From Bacteroidaceae bacterium (GTDB taxonomy: Bacteria > Bacteroidota > Bacteroidia > Bacteroidales > Bacteroidaceae): 12,256 nucleotides of DNA. This document shows, piece by piece, positions 6,518 to 12,256 of the stretch. How positions within the stretch are numbered: the first letter of the stretch is position 1; every line of letters begins with the position of its first letter. The notes under the pieces are model-generated. The model was not told the DNA's origin. It saw only the letters and a program-made list of their open reading frames with translations, and did not search any database. The translations under genes were made by a program, and so were the position numbers. The DNA lies in contig CAAGKZ010000050.1 in the NCBI GenBank assembly GCA_900770665.1, positions 1 to 12,256 of the forward strand. Direction: 5' to 3'.

Positions 6518-6549
6518 TAACAAGGGCGGCTTTTAGGCCGCCCTTGTTA
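6518..6549 (+). terminator. Hairpin downstream of rpmH
   Basis: A perfect 13-bp stem TAACAAGGGCGGC / GCCGCCCTTGTTA with a 6-nt loop (TTTTAG) follows rpmH by 43 bp. The bases after the stem are GTTAAAAAAAC and not T-rich, so it is an atypical intrinsic terminator. It may instead define or protect the mRNA 3' end. Confidence 0.6.
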
Positions 6550-6642
6550 GTTAAAAAAACAGAACACCGGCACAACCAACCGGACACACTCATTGTTATA
6601 TACAACCACGGAACACCCTTTTTAAAAGAACAAACATACTCC

Positions 6643-6954
6643 ATGAAGCCAAGCAACACACAGCCCAAAGAGCTCCACGCAGACAACGGCGCCGAGAACA
6701 GCATCATCGTAATATCGAACCTTATACTCGTCATCGGCATAATAGCATCACTGCTGTGCGCCTTTACACTTACATACACCGAGGGCATCGAGTACGACGA
6801 CAGCCTGAACATAAAGACCGTCAAGGTCTTTAACCCAAGCGGACTTGTCATCACTATTCTCATCTTCCTGCTTTCCATCATGCAGTGGGCATTCTTGAGA
6901 GTAATAGCCAACATCTCGCTAAACATTAAAGAGATAAACAAAAAGCTGAAATAA
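6643..6954 (+). CDS. Small two-helix membrane protein, unknown function
   Basis: The 103-residue product is not a family I can name. It has a hydrophilic N-terminus (1-19), a hydrophobic helix at about 21-44, a 22-residue acidic loop containing TEGIEYDDSLNIKTVKVF, a second hydrophobic helix at about 67-88, and a basic amphipathic tail (RVIANISLNIKEINKKLK, 86-103). The topology recalls small uncharacterised Bacteroidales membrane proteins with a similar helix-loop-helix-tail plan. The frame is open from a TTG at 6544, but that codon lies inside the rpmH hairpin, so ATG 6643 is preferred. It is followed by a good terminator at 6987-7020. No clear promoter of its own was found. Reality is supported by even codon use matching the neighbouring genes and the two well-formed helices. 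Confidence 0.7.
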   Translation: MKPSNTQPKELHADNGAENSIIVISNLILVIGIIASLLCAFTLTYTEGIEYDDSLNIKTVKVFNPSGLVITILIFLLSIMQWAFLRVIANISLNIKEINKKLK

Positions 6955-6986
6955 GAACCCGCCACGGCTACACGCAGTGCATTAAG

Positions 6987-7024
6987 CAAGCCCCAAAGCT
7001 TTAAGAAGCTTTGGGGCTTGTTTT
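6987..7024 (+). terminator. Intrinsic terminator of the small membrane protein gene
   Basis: A perfect 15-bp stem CAAGCCCCAAAGCTT / AAGCTTTGGGGCTTG (6987-7001 with 7006-7020), loop TAAG, is followed by TTTT. It lies 32 bp after the stop codon at 6954. Confidence 0.88.
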
Positions 7025-7142
7025 AATAATAACAGCGCCTCTCTTTAGCAACACCACTGCACACGCTTTACTACGCCGCCCACCGGGCAAGCAGTTACCC
7101 GTCAGGGCAACTCAAAAATCTTAATAACCCTTAACCTCCTTC

Positions 7143-7182
7143 TAGCCCTTTTAGCCCCTTTAGCCCTTTCGCCCCTTTCCCC
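7143..7182. repeat. TAGCCCTTT-like pyrimidine repeat tract
   Basis: The plus strand carries degenerate 9-bp units of the type TAGCCCTTT/TAGCCCCTT, ending in CGCCCCTTTCCCC. It sits 22 bp before the terminator of the ribosomal operon and resembles the tract at 4985-5020. The rest of the 307-bp gene-free stretch 6955-7261 holds two terminators, small partial hairpins near 7077-7113 and a short CAGCAA triplication near 7187-7204. I see no gene there. Confidence 0.5.
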
Positions 7183-7203
7183 ACCACAGCAACAGCAACA
7201 GCA

Positions 7204-7239
7204 AAAAACAGGACAACGCGTTTGCGTTGTCCTGTTTTT
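7204..7239. terminator. Terminator of the rpmB-rpmG-DUF4295 operon
   Basis: A perfect 16-bp stem AAAAACAGGACAACGC / GCGTTGTCCTGTTTTT (7204-7219 with 7224-7239, loop GTTT) has A- and T-runs at its base and so can act in both directions. It lies 22 bp beyond the DUF4295 stop. Its outer stem AAAAACAGG/CCTGTTTTT is identical to that of the terminator at 5039-5086. Confidence 0.9.
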
Positions 7240-7261
7240 ATATCAAGCCTTTCGGCAGTAA

Positions 7262-7414
7262 TTACTTCTTCAAAGCCTCGTCTGCTTTTGCCTGAGGCAT
7301 CATCTCCTCAGAGAACATATAAGCACCGGTCTTAGGTGATTTAACCAATTTTACAACCTTTACGAACTTCTCCTTATCACCAGTCTGGAGGGTTGCCACT
7401 GCTTTCTTAGCCAT
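7262..7414 (-). CDS. DUF4295 family protein (probable ribosomal protein bL38)
   Basis: The 50-residue basic protein begins MAKKAVATLQTGDKEKF and contains VKSPKTGAYMFSEEM (24-38), the characteristic DUF4295 core. This family is restricted to Bacteroidetes and sits directly after rpmG. My recollection is that a cryo-EM structure of the Flavobacterium johnsoniae ribosome described a new protein, bL38, and that it corresponds to this family; I am moderately sure of that link. It starts 6 bp after the L33 stop, so it is co-transcribed and probably co-produced with L28 and L33. In many Bacteroidetes ftsY and rimO follow, but here a terminator follows directly. Confidence 0.93.
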   Translation of the reverse strand: MAKKAVATLQTGDKEKFVKVVKLVKSPKTGAYMFSEEMMPQAKADEALKK

Positions 7415-7420
7415 CTCTTA

Positions 7421-7609
7421 TTACTTAATTTCTTTGTGAACAGTTACTCTCTTCAAATATGGGTTGTATTTCTTCAACTCCAAACGCTCTGTTGTGTTCT
7501 TGCGGTTCTTTGTGGTGATGTAACGAGACATACCTGGAACGCCGCTGTTCTTCTGCTCAGTGCACTCAAGGATCACCTGAACACGATTTCCTTTTACCTT
7601 CTTAGCCAT
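7421..7609 (-). CDS. rpmG: 50S ribosomal protein bL33
   Basis: bL33 is a small protein of the large subunit near the E site. The 62-residue product begins MAKKVKGNRVQVILECTEQ and has the family core SRYITTKNRKNTTERLELKKYNP (split around residues 28-50). It keeps only one cysteine (Cys16), so it is a zinc-free (C-minus) version that cannot form the four-cysteine ribbon. It lies 18 bp after rpmB and 6 bp before the DUF4295 gene, in one operon. Confidence 0.97.
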   Translation of the reverse strand: MAKKVKGNRVQVILECTEQKNSGVPGMSRYITTKNRKNTTERLELKKYNPYLKRVTVHKEIK

Positions 7610-7627
7610 ACTACTTTCCTCCTTTAA

Positions 7628-7888
7628 TTAATCGAGTACTTTAATTTCCTCCCAAGCAACGTGGCCATTCTTGACAGCAGCCTTCAAAGCTGCATCGAGA
7701 CCTACTCGGTTAATAGTTTTCAACCCCGCTGCACTCACGCGCAACTGAATCCAACAATTCTCCTCTACATAGAAGAATTTCTTCTTGAACAAGTTCACAT
7801 TGAAAAGACGCTTTGTCTTTCTGTTTGAGTGTGAAACATTGTTGCCCACCATAGCTTTCTTACCGGTGATTTGACAAATCTTAGACAT
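7628..7888 (-). CDS. rpmB: 50S ribosomal protein bL28
   Basis: bL28 is a basic large-subunit protein needed for late 50S assembly. The 86-residue product opens MSKICQITGKKAMVGNNVSH and continues SNRKTKRLFNVNL, both family signatures. The C-terminal AGLKTINRVGLDAAL is also typical. It is the first gene of the rpmB-rpmG-DUF4295 operon, driven by the promoter at 7939-7970. The leader is A/T-rich and has no Shine-Dalgarno. Confidence 0.98.
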   Translation of the reverse strand: MSKICQITGKKAMVGNNVSHSNRKTKRLFNVNLFKKKFFYVEENCWIQLRVSAAGLKTINRVGLDAALKAAVKNGHVAWEEIKVLD

Positions 7889-7938
7889 CTCTATATATTT
7901 TTTTGTTTATTCTTTTGATACCTACTCAAAACAGAGTG

Positions 7939-7970
7939 CAAAGATATACGATTTTGCATAACCTTGCAAA
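7939..7970 (-). promoter_or_regulatory. Bacteroidetes-type promoter of the rpmB operon
   Basis: On the minus strand TTTG (7967-7970), a 20-nt spacer and TATCTTTG (7939-7946) match the -33/-7 consensus fully. The predicted start near 7932 gives a leader of about 44 nt. The same -7 octamer TATCTTTG is used by tRNA-Lys and tdk. Confidence 0.82.
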
Positions 7971-8021
7971 CAAAAACACAATTATTTTTCTTTTTTAGCA
8001 AAAACTCGGGCAACAAAGTCA

Positions 8022-8516
8022 TCATTTCACCCCGAGCAGCGTTTCATGCATAAAACGCAGAGCCTCGGATGTTGAAGCCGCTACATTCTGCAAACGCCCG
8101 GCATCGCACAATCGCAGTTTTTTAGCCCTCACAATATCGCCGGCCTTCACTGCCACCCACACCGTACCGACAGGTTTCTCGGGCGTTCCGCCACCCGGCC
8201 CTGCAATGCCCGATGTTGCTATTGCACAATCAGTTTTCATCAACCGAGCCACGCCACTAACCATCTGACGCACAACCTCTTCGCTCACCGCGCCCACTGC
8301 CTCCAAAGTAGCCGGCGACACGCCAAGCACCGCGCTCTTCACATCGTTGTGATAGGCCACCACTGCCCCGCGCATCACCGCCGAGCAGCCCGCAACCGAT
8401 GTTATCGCTTGCGACACCGCACCACCCGTACAACTCTCGGCCGTGGCAATAGTCAGCGACCGCCCGGCTAGCGCGGCAACAAGTTTTTCGGCCATGTCAT
8501 TCACAACACTACACAT
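8022..8516 (-). CDS. pncC: CinA C-terminal-type nicotinamide-nucleotide amidohydrolase
   Basis: PncC deamidates nicotinamide mononucleotide to nicotinic acid mononucleotide and ammonia, recycling a by-product of NAD-dependent DNA ligase. The 164-residue protein is the stand-alone C-terminal domain of CinA, without the N-terminal molybdopterin-binding-like part. It shows TAESCTGG (25-32) with candidate nucleophile Ser28, and AYHNDVK with Tyr55 and Lys60. The Ser-Tyr-Lys spacing is as I recall for characterised homologues. TSGIAGPGGGTPEKPVGTVW is the conserved second half of the active site. Its ATG is 2 bp after the tsaD stop codon, so it is translationally linked to tsaD; Met8 (8495) is a possible later start. 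No terminator was recognised between its stop and the rpmB promoter. Confidence 0.92.
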   Translation of the reverse strand: MCSVVNDMAEKLVAALAGRSLTIATAESCTGGAVSQAITSVAGCSAVMRGAVVAYHNDVKSAVLGVSPATLEAVGAVSEEVVRQMVSGVARLMKTDCAIATSGIAGPGGGTPEKPVGTVWVAVKAGDIVRAKKLRLCDAGRLQNVAASTSEALRFMHETLLGVK

Positions 8517-8518
8517 AT

Positions 8519-9547
8519 TTATATAGTCGTGCGCGAGAATGCCGGCTGGTCCATCGCACAGAAATCACCATCGAGATATTTATAATAGCCCACAATGCCA
8601 ATCATTGCAGCATTGTCGGTTGTAAAGCCGAATTTAGGAATAAATATATCCCACTTGTAACGCTTTGCATAGTCGGCATAAGCCTGGCGCAGCGCAGTGT
8701 TCGCCGACACACCGCCCGACAGCGCAATACGCTTGATGCCAAGCGCTTTGGACGCCTTGTAAAGTTTGTCCATGAGCACAGCCACCACCGTTGCCTCGAA
8801 CGACGCAGCCAAATCCTCCTTGTGCTCCTCAACGTAGTTCTCATTCTCGGCAACCAGTTTACGCAGAGTATAAAGGAACGAAGTCTTCAGGCCGCTGAAA
8901 CTGTAGTCGAAGCCCGGAATATGCGGCTTGCTGAACTTGTAAGCCTCAGGGTTGCCCTGGCGTGCCAAACGGTCGATGATGGGACCACCGGGATAACCCA
9001 AGCCCATAACCTTGGCACACTTGTCCATGGCCTCACCGGCAGCGTCATCAATCGTCTGGCCAATGATTTCCATCTCCTTGTAGCTGTTCACCTTCACAAT
9101 CTGCGAATTTCCGCCCGATACCATGAGGCACAGGAAGGGATACTCGGGAGCACGGTGCTCCACCCCATCCTCCTTGATGAAGTGCGCAAGAATATGTCCC
9201 TGCAGGTGGTTCACCTCAATCATTGGTATGCGCAACGATGCCGCCAATCCCTTGGCGAACGACACACCCACAAGCAACGAACCCATAAGTCCCGGACCGC
9301 GTGTAAAGGCAATGGCCGTGAGCTGTTCCTTCTCGACACCGGCGCGTTTCAGCGCCGCATCGACAACCGGGACAATATTCTGTTCGTGAGCGCGCGATGC
9401 CAGTTCGGGCACCACGCCACCATACTGTTCATGCACCGCCTGGCTTGCCGTAACATTCGACAACACCACATCGTTTCTCATCACCGCCGCCGAAGTGTCG
9501 TCACACGACGACTCAATGGCCAATATGTAAATATCCTTGTTTTCCAT
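8519..9547 (-). CDS. tsaD: tRNA N6-adenosine threonylcarbamoyltransferase TsaD
   Basis: TsaD transfers the threonylcarbamoyl group from threonylcarbamoyl-AMP to A37 of ANN-decoding tRNAs (t6A), working with TsaB and TsaE. This essential modification affects the tRNA-Lys also encoded here. From ATG 9547 the protein has 342 residues, as usual. It has the ASKHA-fold ATP signature ILAIESSCDDTSAAV (8-22), the metal-binding HLQGH (His114, His118), a SGGNSQIV loop, SGGVSAN, and the C-terminal metal Asp in TDNAAM. The frame stays open upstream to 9661. That extension is cysteine-rich, not family-like and overlaps the promoter motif at 9576-9583, so it is rejected; Met at 9556 remains possible. It forms an operon with pncC. 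Confidence 0.97.
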   Translation of the reverse strand: MENKDIYILAIESSCDDTSAAVMRNDVVLSNVTASQAVHEQYGGVVPELASRAHEQNIVPVVDAALKRAGVEKEQLTAIAFTRGPGLMGSLLVGVSFAKGLAASLRIPMIEVNHLQGHILAHFIKEDGVEHRAPEYPFLCLMVSGGNSQIVKVNSYKEMEIIGQTIDDAAGEAMDKCAKVMGLGYPGGPIIDRLARQGNPEAYKFSKPHIPGFDYSFSGLKTSFLYTLRKLVAENENYVEEHKEDLAASFEATVVAVLMDKLYKASKALGIKRIALSGGVSANTALRQAYADYAKRYKWDIFIPKFGFTTDNAAMIGIVGYYKYLDGDFCAMDQPAFSRTTI

Positions 9548-9575
9548 ATTCAACATGCTTTGCTGCAAAGTACGA

Positions 9576-9583
9576 CAAAGGTA
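9576..9583 (-). promoter_or_regulatory. Probable -7 element of the tsaD-pncC promoter
   Basis: TACCTTTG on the minus strand matches TAnnTTTG. The predicted start near 9569 gives a leader of about 22 nt before ATG 9547. The -33 region is poor. The element lies inside one arm of a 9-bp inverted repeat, AAAGGTAGT (9577-9585) and ACTACCTTT (9605-9613). Confidence 0.6.
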
Positions 9584-9723
9584 GTAATTTATTTCCATTA
9601 TTTCACTACCTTTACCAAGACATTGGGCACATGGGGCACAAACAGAAAAATAAAAATCCACGCATAATATACGTTTATTTAAAAAAACACGTTATTAGAA
9701 AGAATATATAACAAAACAGCCGA

Positions 9724-12114
9724 ATGAGATTGAGGATATACACAACACTCCTGATGCTTTTTGCCATCCTTGCCGGAGCTGCAGCACAGAAGGTCACCTT
9801 CAAGGGCCGCATCACCGACGAGAACCACAACCCCGTGGAGGTGGCAAGCATTGGCGTGCAGGGCGAGCCCAAGGGCACCGTCGCCGACCTCAACGGCTAC
9901 TACACCCTCACGTGCGAGAGCAGGGACAGCATCACCCTCATATACTCCATGGTGGGCTACCAGATGCGCAAACGCACCTTCAAGAACCCCACCGACACGC
10001 TCATCGTCAACGTCATGTTGCCATCAATGAACGTCGCACTTCAACAGGTGGACGTTGTCGACCGCGAAAAGCAGTTGGGCAGCACACAAAAGATTGACCT
10101 GCCGGGCAAACTGCGCCTGCAACCCTCGGCAACAGGCAATGCCATCGAGGACCTCATAAAGTCACAGGCCGGCGTGAGCTCGCACAACGAGCTCAGTTCG
10201 CAGTATAACGTCCGTGGCGGCAACTTCGACGAGAACAGCGTCTACGTCAACGGCATCGAGGTCTACCGCCCGCTGCTCATACGCGCAGGCCAGCAGGAGG
10301 GACTCAGCTTCCTCAACCCCGACATGGTGAGCGCCGTCTCCTTCTCCACAGGCGGCTTCGAGGCCAAGTATGGCGACAAGATGTCATCCGTCCTCGATGT
10401 CACCTACCGCAAGCCACGTGAGTTCGAGAGCACCGTCTCGGCCAGCCTGCTTGGTGCCAGTGCATACATTGGCTGGGGCAACAACAAAGTGAGCATCTCA
10501 AATTCTGTGCGTTACAAGAGCAACAGCTACCTCTTTGGCACCTTCGACACCAAAGGCGAATACAAACCAAGCTTCGTCGACTACCAGGCCTACTTCGACT
10601 GGCGCATAACCGACAAGCTCAACCTGAGCATCCTTGGCAACATCTCGCAGAACAAGTACAACTTCACCCCCAGTGACCGCACCACAAGCTTCGGAACACT
10701 GGAGGATGTCAAGCAGTTCAAGGTTTACTTCGACGGTTGGGAGAGCGACATCTTCCGCACCTTCTTCGGTGCCGCAGCCCTGAACTTCACCCCCAACCAG
10801 TACCACCAGTTTACCCTGCAGGCATCGGCCTTCCACACCGACGAGACCGAGACATACGACATCATGGGCGAATACTGGCTCGACGAAATCAACACCGACC
10901 AGACCATGGGCGTGGGGCGTTACATGGAACACGCCCGCAACTACCTCAAGGCCAACGTACAGACAATCTCCCTCACCGGCAAGCACTATCTCAAGAGCAA
11001 CGACCTTCGCTGGGGCATTGACTGGAAACGCGAATCCTTCAACGACAACCAGCGCGAGTGGGAGTTGCGCGACTCCCTGGGCTACAACGTACCCGTTGTG
11101 GGCAACGGCCTGCGCCCCGTCTACAGCCTCACCTCGCAGACCTCATACACCAGCAACCACATAAGCGCCTACCTGCAGGACACCTACAAGGTCAACACCG
11201 GCATAGGACTCATCTCGGTCAACGCCGGCGTGCGCGCCTCGTGGTGGCAGTGGAACAACGAGTTCATCGTCTCCCCACGCGCCAGTGTGGGACTCATCCC
11301 CAAGTTCTGCGACGACCTCACCTTCCGTTTTGCCACCGGCGTCTACTACCAGACACCGTTCTACAAGGAGATGCGCGACACCACCACCGTCGGCGGCATA
11401 ACAACCGTCACACTCAACCGCGACATAAAATCGCAGCGCTCCATTCACGTGGTGCTTGGTTGCGACTATCATTTTACCCTCTACGGCCGTCCGTTCAAGT
11501 TCACCGCCGAGGCCTATTACAAGAAACTCGACAACCTTATACCATATAATATAGACAACGTGCGCATTGTATATTATGGCGAGAACTGCGCCAAAGGATA
11601 TGCCACCGGACTGGACATGAAACTGTTCGGTGAGTTCGTCCCCGGCACCGACTCATGGCTCACCCTCTCGGTCATGGACACCAAGGAACGCATCAACGGC
11701 GGCGACTGGATTCCACGCCCAACGAACAGCCGCTTCTGCGCCTCGCTCCATTTCACCGACTACTTCCCCGGCACCGACCGTTGGAAGATGAGCCTGCAGG
11801 GCACGTATGCCGACGGCCTGCCCTTTGGCCCGCCGCATAGCGGCCGCGAGCGCCACGTCTTCAACGCCCCCGCCTATCGCCGCGTAGACATTGGAATGTC
11901 CTACCGCCTGCTCGACAACGAGGAACGCCACTACCGCACCGGCGTGCGCAGCTGGTTCAAAAACGTGTGGTTGGGAGTGGATGCCTTCAACATCCTGGGT
12001 ATAAACAATGTAAACTCCTACTATTGGGTAAAGGACATCAACAACTACAACTACGCCGTCCCCAACTACCTCACCGGCCGCCTCATCAACGCAAGAGTGC
12101 TGATGGAATTCTAA
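9724..12114 (+). CDS. TonB-dependent receptor with N-terminal carboxypeptidase-regulatory-like domain
   Basis: This 796-residue outer-membrane active transporter would import a ligand using energy from TonB-ExbBD. A signal peptide (about 1-21, ending GAAAQ) is followed by a CarboxypepD_reg-like beta-sandwich (about 24-100; GRITDENHNPVEVASIGV) and a TonB-box-like QQVDVVDRE (107-115). A plug domain (about 130-245) contains NAIEDLIKSQAGV (139-151), YNVRGG (161-166) and DENSVYVNGIEV. The rest is a 22-strand barrel rich in alternating aromatic residues, ending in Phe796 as expected for outer-membrane insertion. No SusD-like partner lies downstream within the window, so it is not an evident SusCD glycan system. 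The substrate is unknown. It is divergent from tsaD across 176 bp. A weak TACGTTTA (9670-9677) or TACCTTTA (9607-9614) could be its -7 element. Confidence 0.93.
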   Translation: MRLRIYTTLLMLFAILAGAAAQKVTFKGRITDENHNPVEVASIGVQGEPKGTVADLNGYYTLTCESRDSITLIYSMVGYQMRKRTFKNPTDTLIVNVMLPSMNVALQQVDVVDREKQLGSTQKIDLPGKLRLQPSATGNAIEDLIKSQAGVSSHNELSSQYNVRGGNFDENSVYVNGIEVYRPLLIRAGQQEGLSFLNPDMVSAVSFSTGGFEAKYGDKMSSVLDVTYRKPREFESTVSASLLGASAYIGWGNNKVSISNSVRYKSNSYLFGTFDTKGEYKPSFVDYQAYFDWRITDKLNLSILGNISQNKYNFTPSDRTTSFGTLEDVKQFKVYFDGWESDIFRTFFGAAALNFTPNQYHQFTLQASAFHTDETETYDIMGEYWLDEINTDQTMGVGRYMEHARNYLKANVQTISLTGKHYLKSNDLRWGIDWKRESFNDNQREWELRDSLGYNVPVVGNGLRPVYSLTSQTSYTSNHISAYLQDTYKVNTGIGLISVNAGVRASWWQWNNEFIVSPRASVGLIPKFCDDLTFRFATGVYYQTPFYKEMRDTTTVGGITTVTLNRDIKSQRSIHVVLGCDYHFTLYGRPFKFTAEAYYKKLDNLIPYNIDNVRIVYYGENCAKGYATGLDMKLFGEFVPGTDSWLTLSVMDTKERINGGDWIPRPTNSRFCASLHFTDYFPGTDRWKMSLQGTYADGLPFGPPHSGRERHVFNAPAYRRVDIGMSYRLLDNEERHYRTGVRSWFKNVWLGVDAFNILGINNVNSYYWVKDINNYNYAVPNYLTGRLINARVLMEF

Positions 12115-12256
12115 AAAACGGAAAGGTGAAAGGTGAAAGCGGAAAGCTGCGAGTAAGCGAATTTCTTGATTAAGCGAGCTTAACACAAACTTGTTTGATG
12201 TTATACTGCGAGTGATAAAGAAATCAACAATGTTAATGTGTGGAAGTTTACTTACA
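12115..12256. repeat. Repeat-like tail downstream of the receptor gene
   Basis: GGTGAAA-type 7-bp repeats (12120-12146) are followed by repeated short words: TAAGCGA at 12154-12160 and 12171-12177, and CTGCGAGT at 12147-12154 and 12206-12213. No gene, promoter or hairpin terminator is recognisable up to the window edge. The composition resembles intergenic boilerplate of Bacteroidales and is the complement-strand counterpart of the C3T3 tracts at 4985 and 7143. Confidence 0.4.

Noticed and set aside
6544..6642. Longer small membrane protein from TTG 6544
   Set aside because: The TTG lies within the hairpin after rpmH; ATG 6643 leaves a complete two-helix protein.
7187..7204. CAGCAA tandem triplication as a possible phase-variable microsatellite
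   Set aside because: Only three copies, outside any gene and not within a promoter, so no phase-variation role is supported.
9548..9661. 38-residue N-terminal extension of TsaD
   Set aside because: Not family-like, overlaps the promoter motif at 9576-9583, and the conserved protein begins at MENKDIYILAIESS.
8822..9667. 281-codon plus-strand open frame opposite tsaD
   Set aside because: It is the antisense shadow of a conserved gene, with histidine- and arginine-rich composition and no recognisable domain.
10498..10986. 162-codon minus-strand open frame inside the receptor gene
   Set aside because: Valine/glycine-rich antisense translation typical of shadows; the plus-strand receptor reads through without interruption.
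11653..12186. 177-codon minus-strand open frame opposite the receptor C-terminus
   Set aside because: It is a shadow of the GC-rich receptor gene and starts in the repeat-like tail; no protein family is suggested.

Overview
The window looks like core chromosome of a Bacteroidales bacterium (Bacteroides, Prevotella or Muribaculaceae type; I cannot place it further). The reasons are: several promoters of the Bacteroidetes sigma type (-33 TTTG, 19-21 nt spacer, -7 TAnnTTTG); start codons with no visible Shine-Dalgarno sequence; the rpmB-rpmG-DUF4295 cluster; the protein families of tdk, tsaD and the TonB-dependent receptor; and GC-rich intergenic repeat sequences of a kind common in this order.

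Layout. 1-180: tRNA-Lys(TTT) on the minus strand with its promoter. 181-2097 (minus): rsmI followed by an AI-2E-family membrane permease gene, probably one transcript. 2244-3589 (plus): tdk and a yjjG-type HAD nucleotidase, 7 bp apart, a nucleotide salvage and clean-up pair divergent from rsmI. 3590-3722: a folded repeat-like leader, then cytoplasmic asparaginase ansA (3723-4763). 4764-5097: a gene-free convergent region with a MITE-like inverted-repeat element, a small hairpin, a C3T3-rich tract and a long bidirectional terminator. 5098-6003 (minus): a sugar-nucleotidyltransferase-like gene with a clear promoter and a hairpin at the predicted mRNA 5' end. 6246-6549: rpmH (L34) with promoter and hairpin. 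6643-7024: a small two-helix membrane protein gene and its terminator. 7204-7970 (minus): ribosomal operon rpmB-rpmG-DUF4295 with an excellent promoter and a terminator. 8022-9583 (minus): tsaD-pncC operon. 9724-12114 (plus): a TonB-dependent outer-membrane receptor with an N-terminal carboxypeptidase-regulatory-like domain. 12115-12256: a repeat-like tail with no gene.

Functionally this is mostly translation (tRNA-Lys, RsmI, L34, L28, L33, DUF4295, TsaD) and nucleotide, NAD or amino-acid salvage (Tdk, YjjG, PncC, AnsA), plus three envelope proteins. I see no defence system, phage, CRISPR array or biosynthetic cluster. The most unusual material is intergenic: the MITE-like element at about 4773-4924, the structured leader at 3607-3674, three pyrimidine/purine tracts of about 9-bp or 7-bp period, and two terminators sharing the same outer stem. 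Among genes, the tdk-yjjG pairing and the unrecognised small membrane protein deserve a second look.
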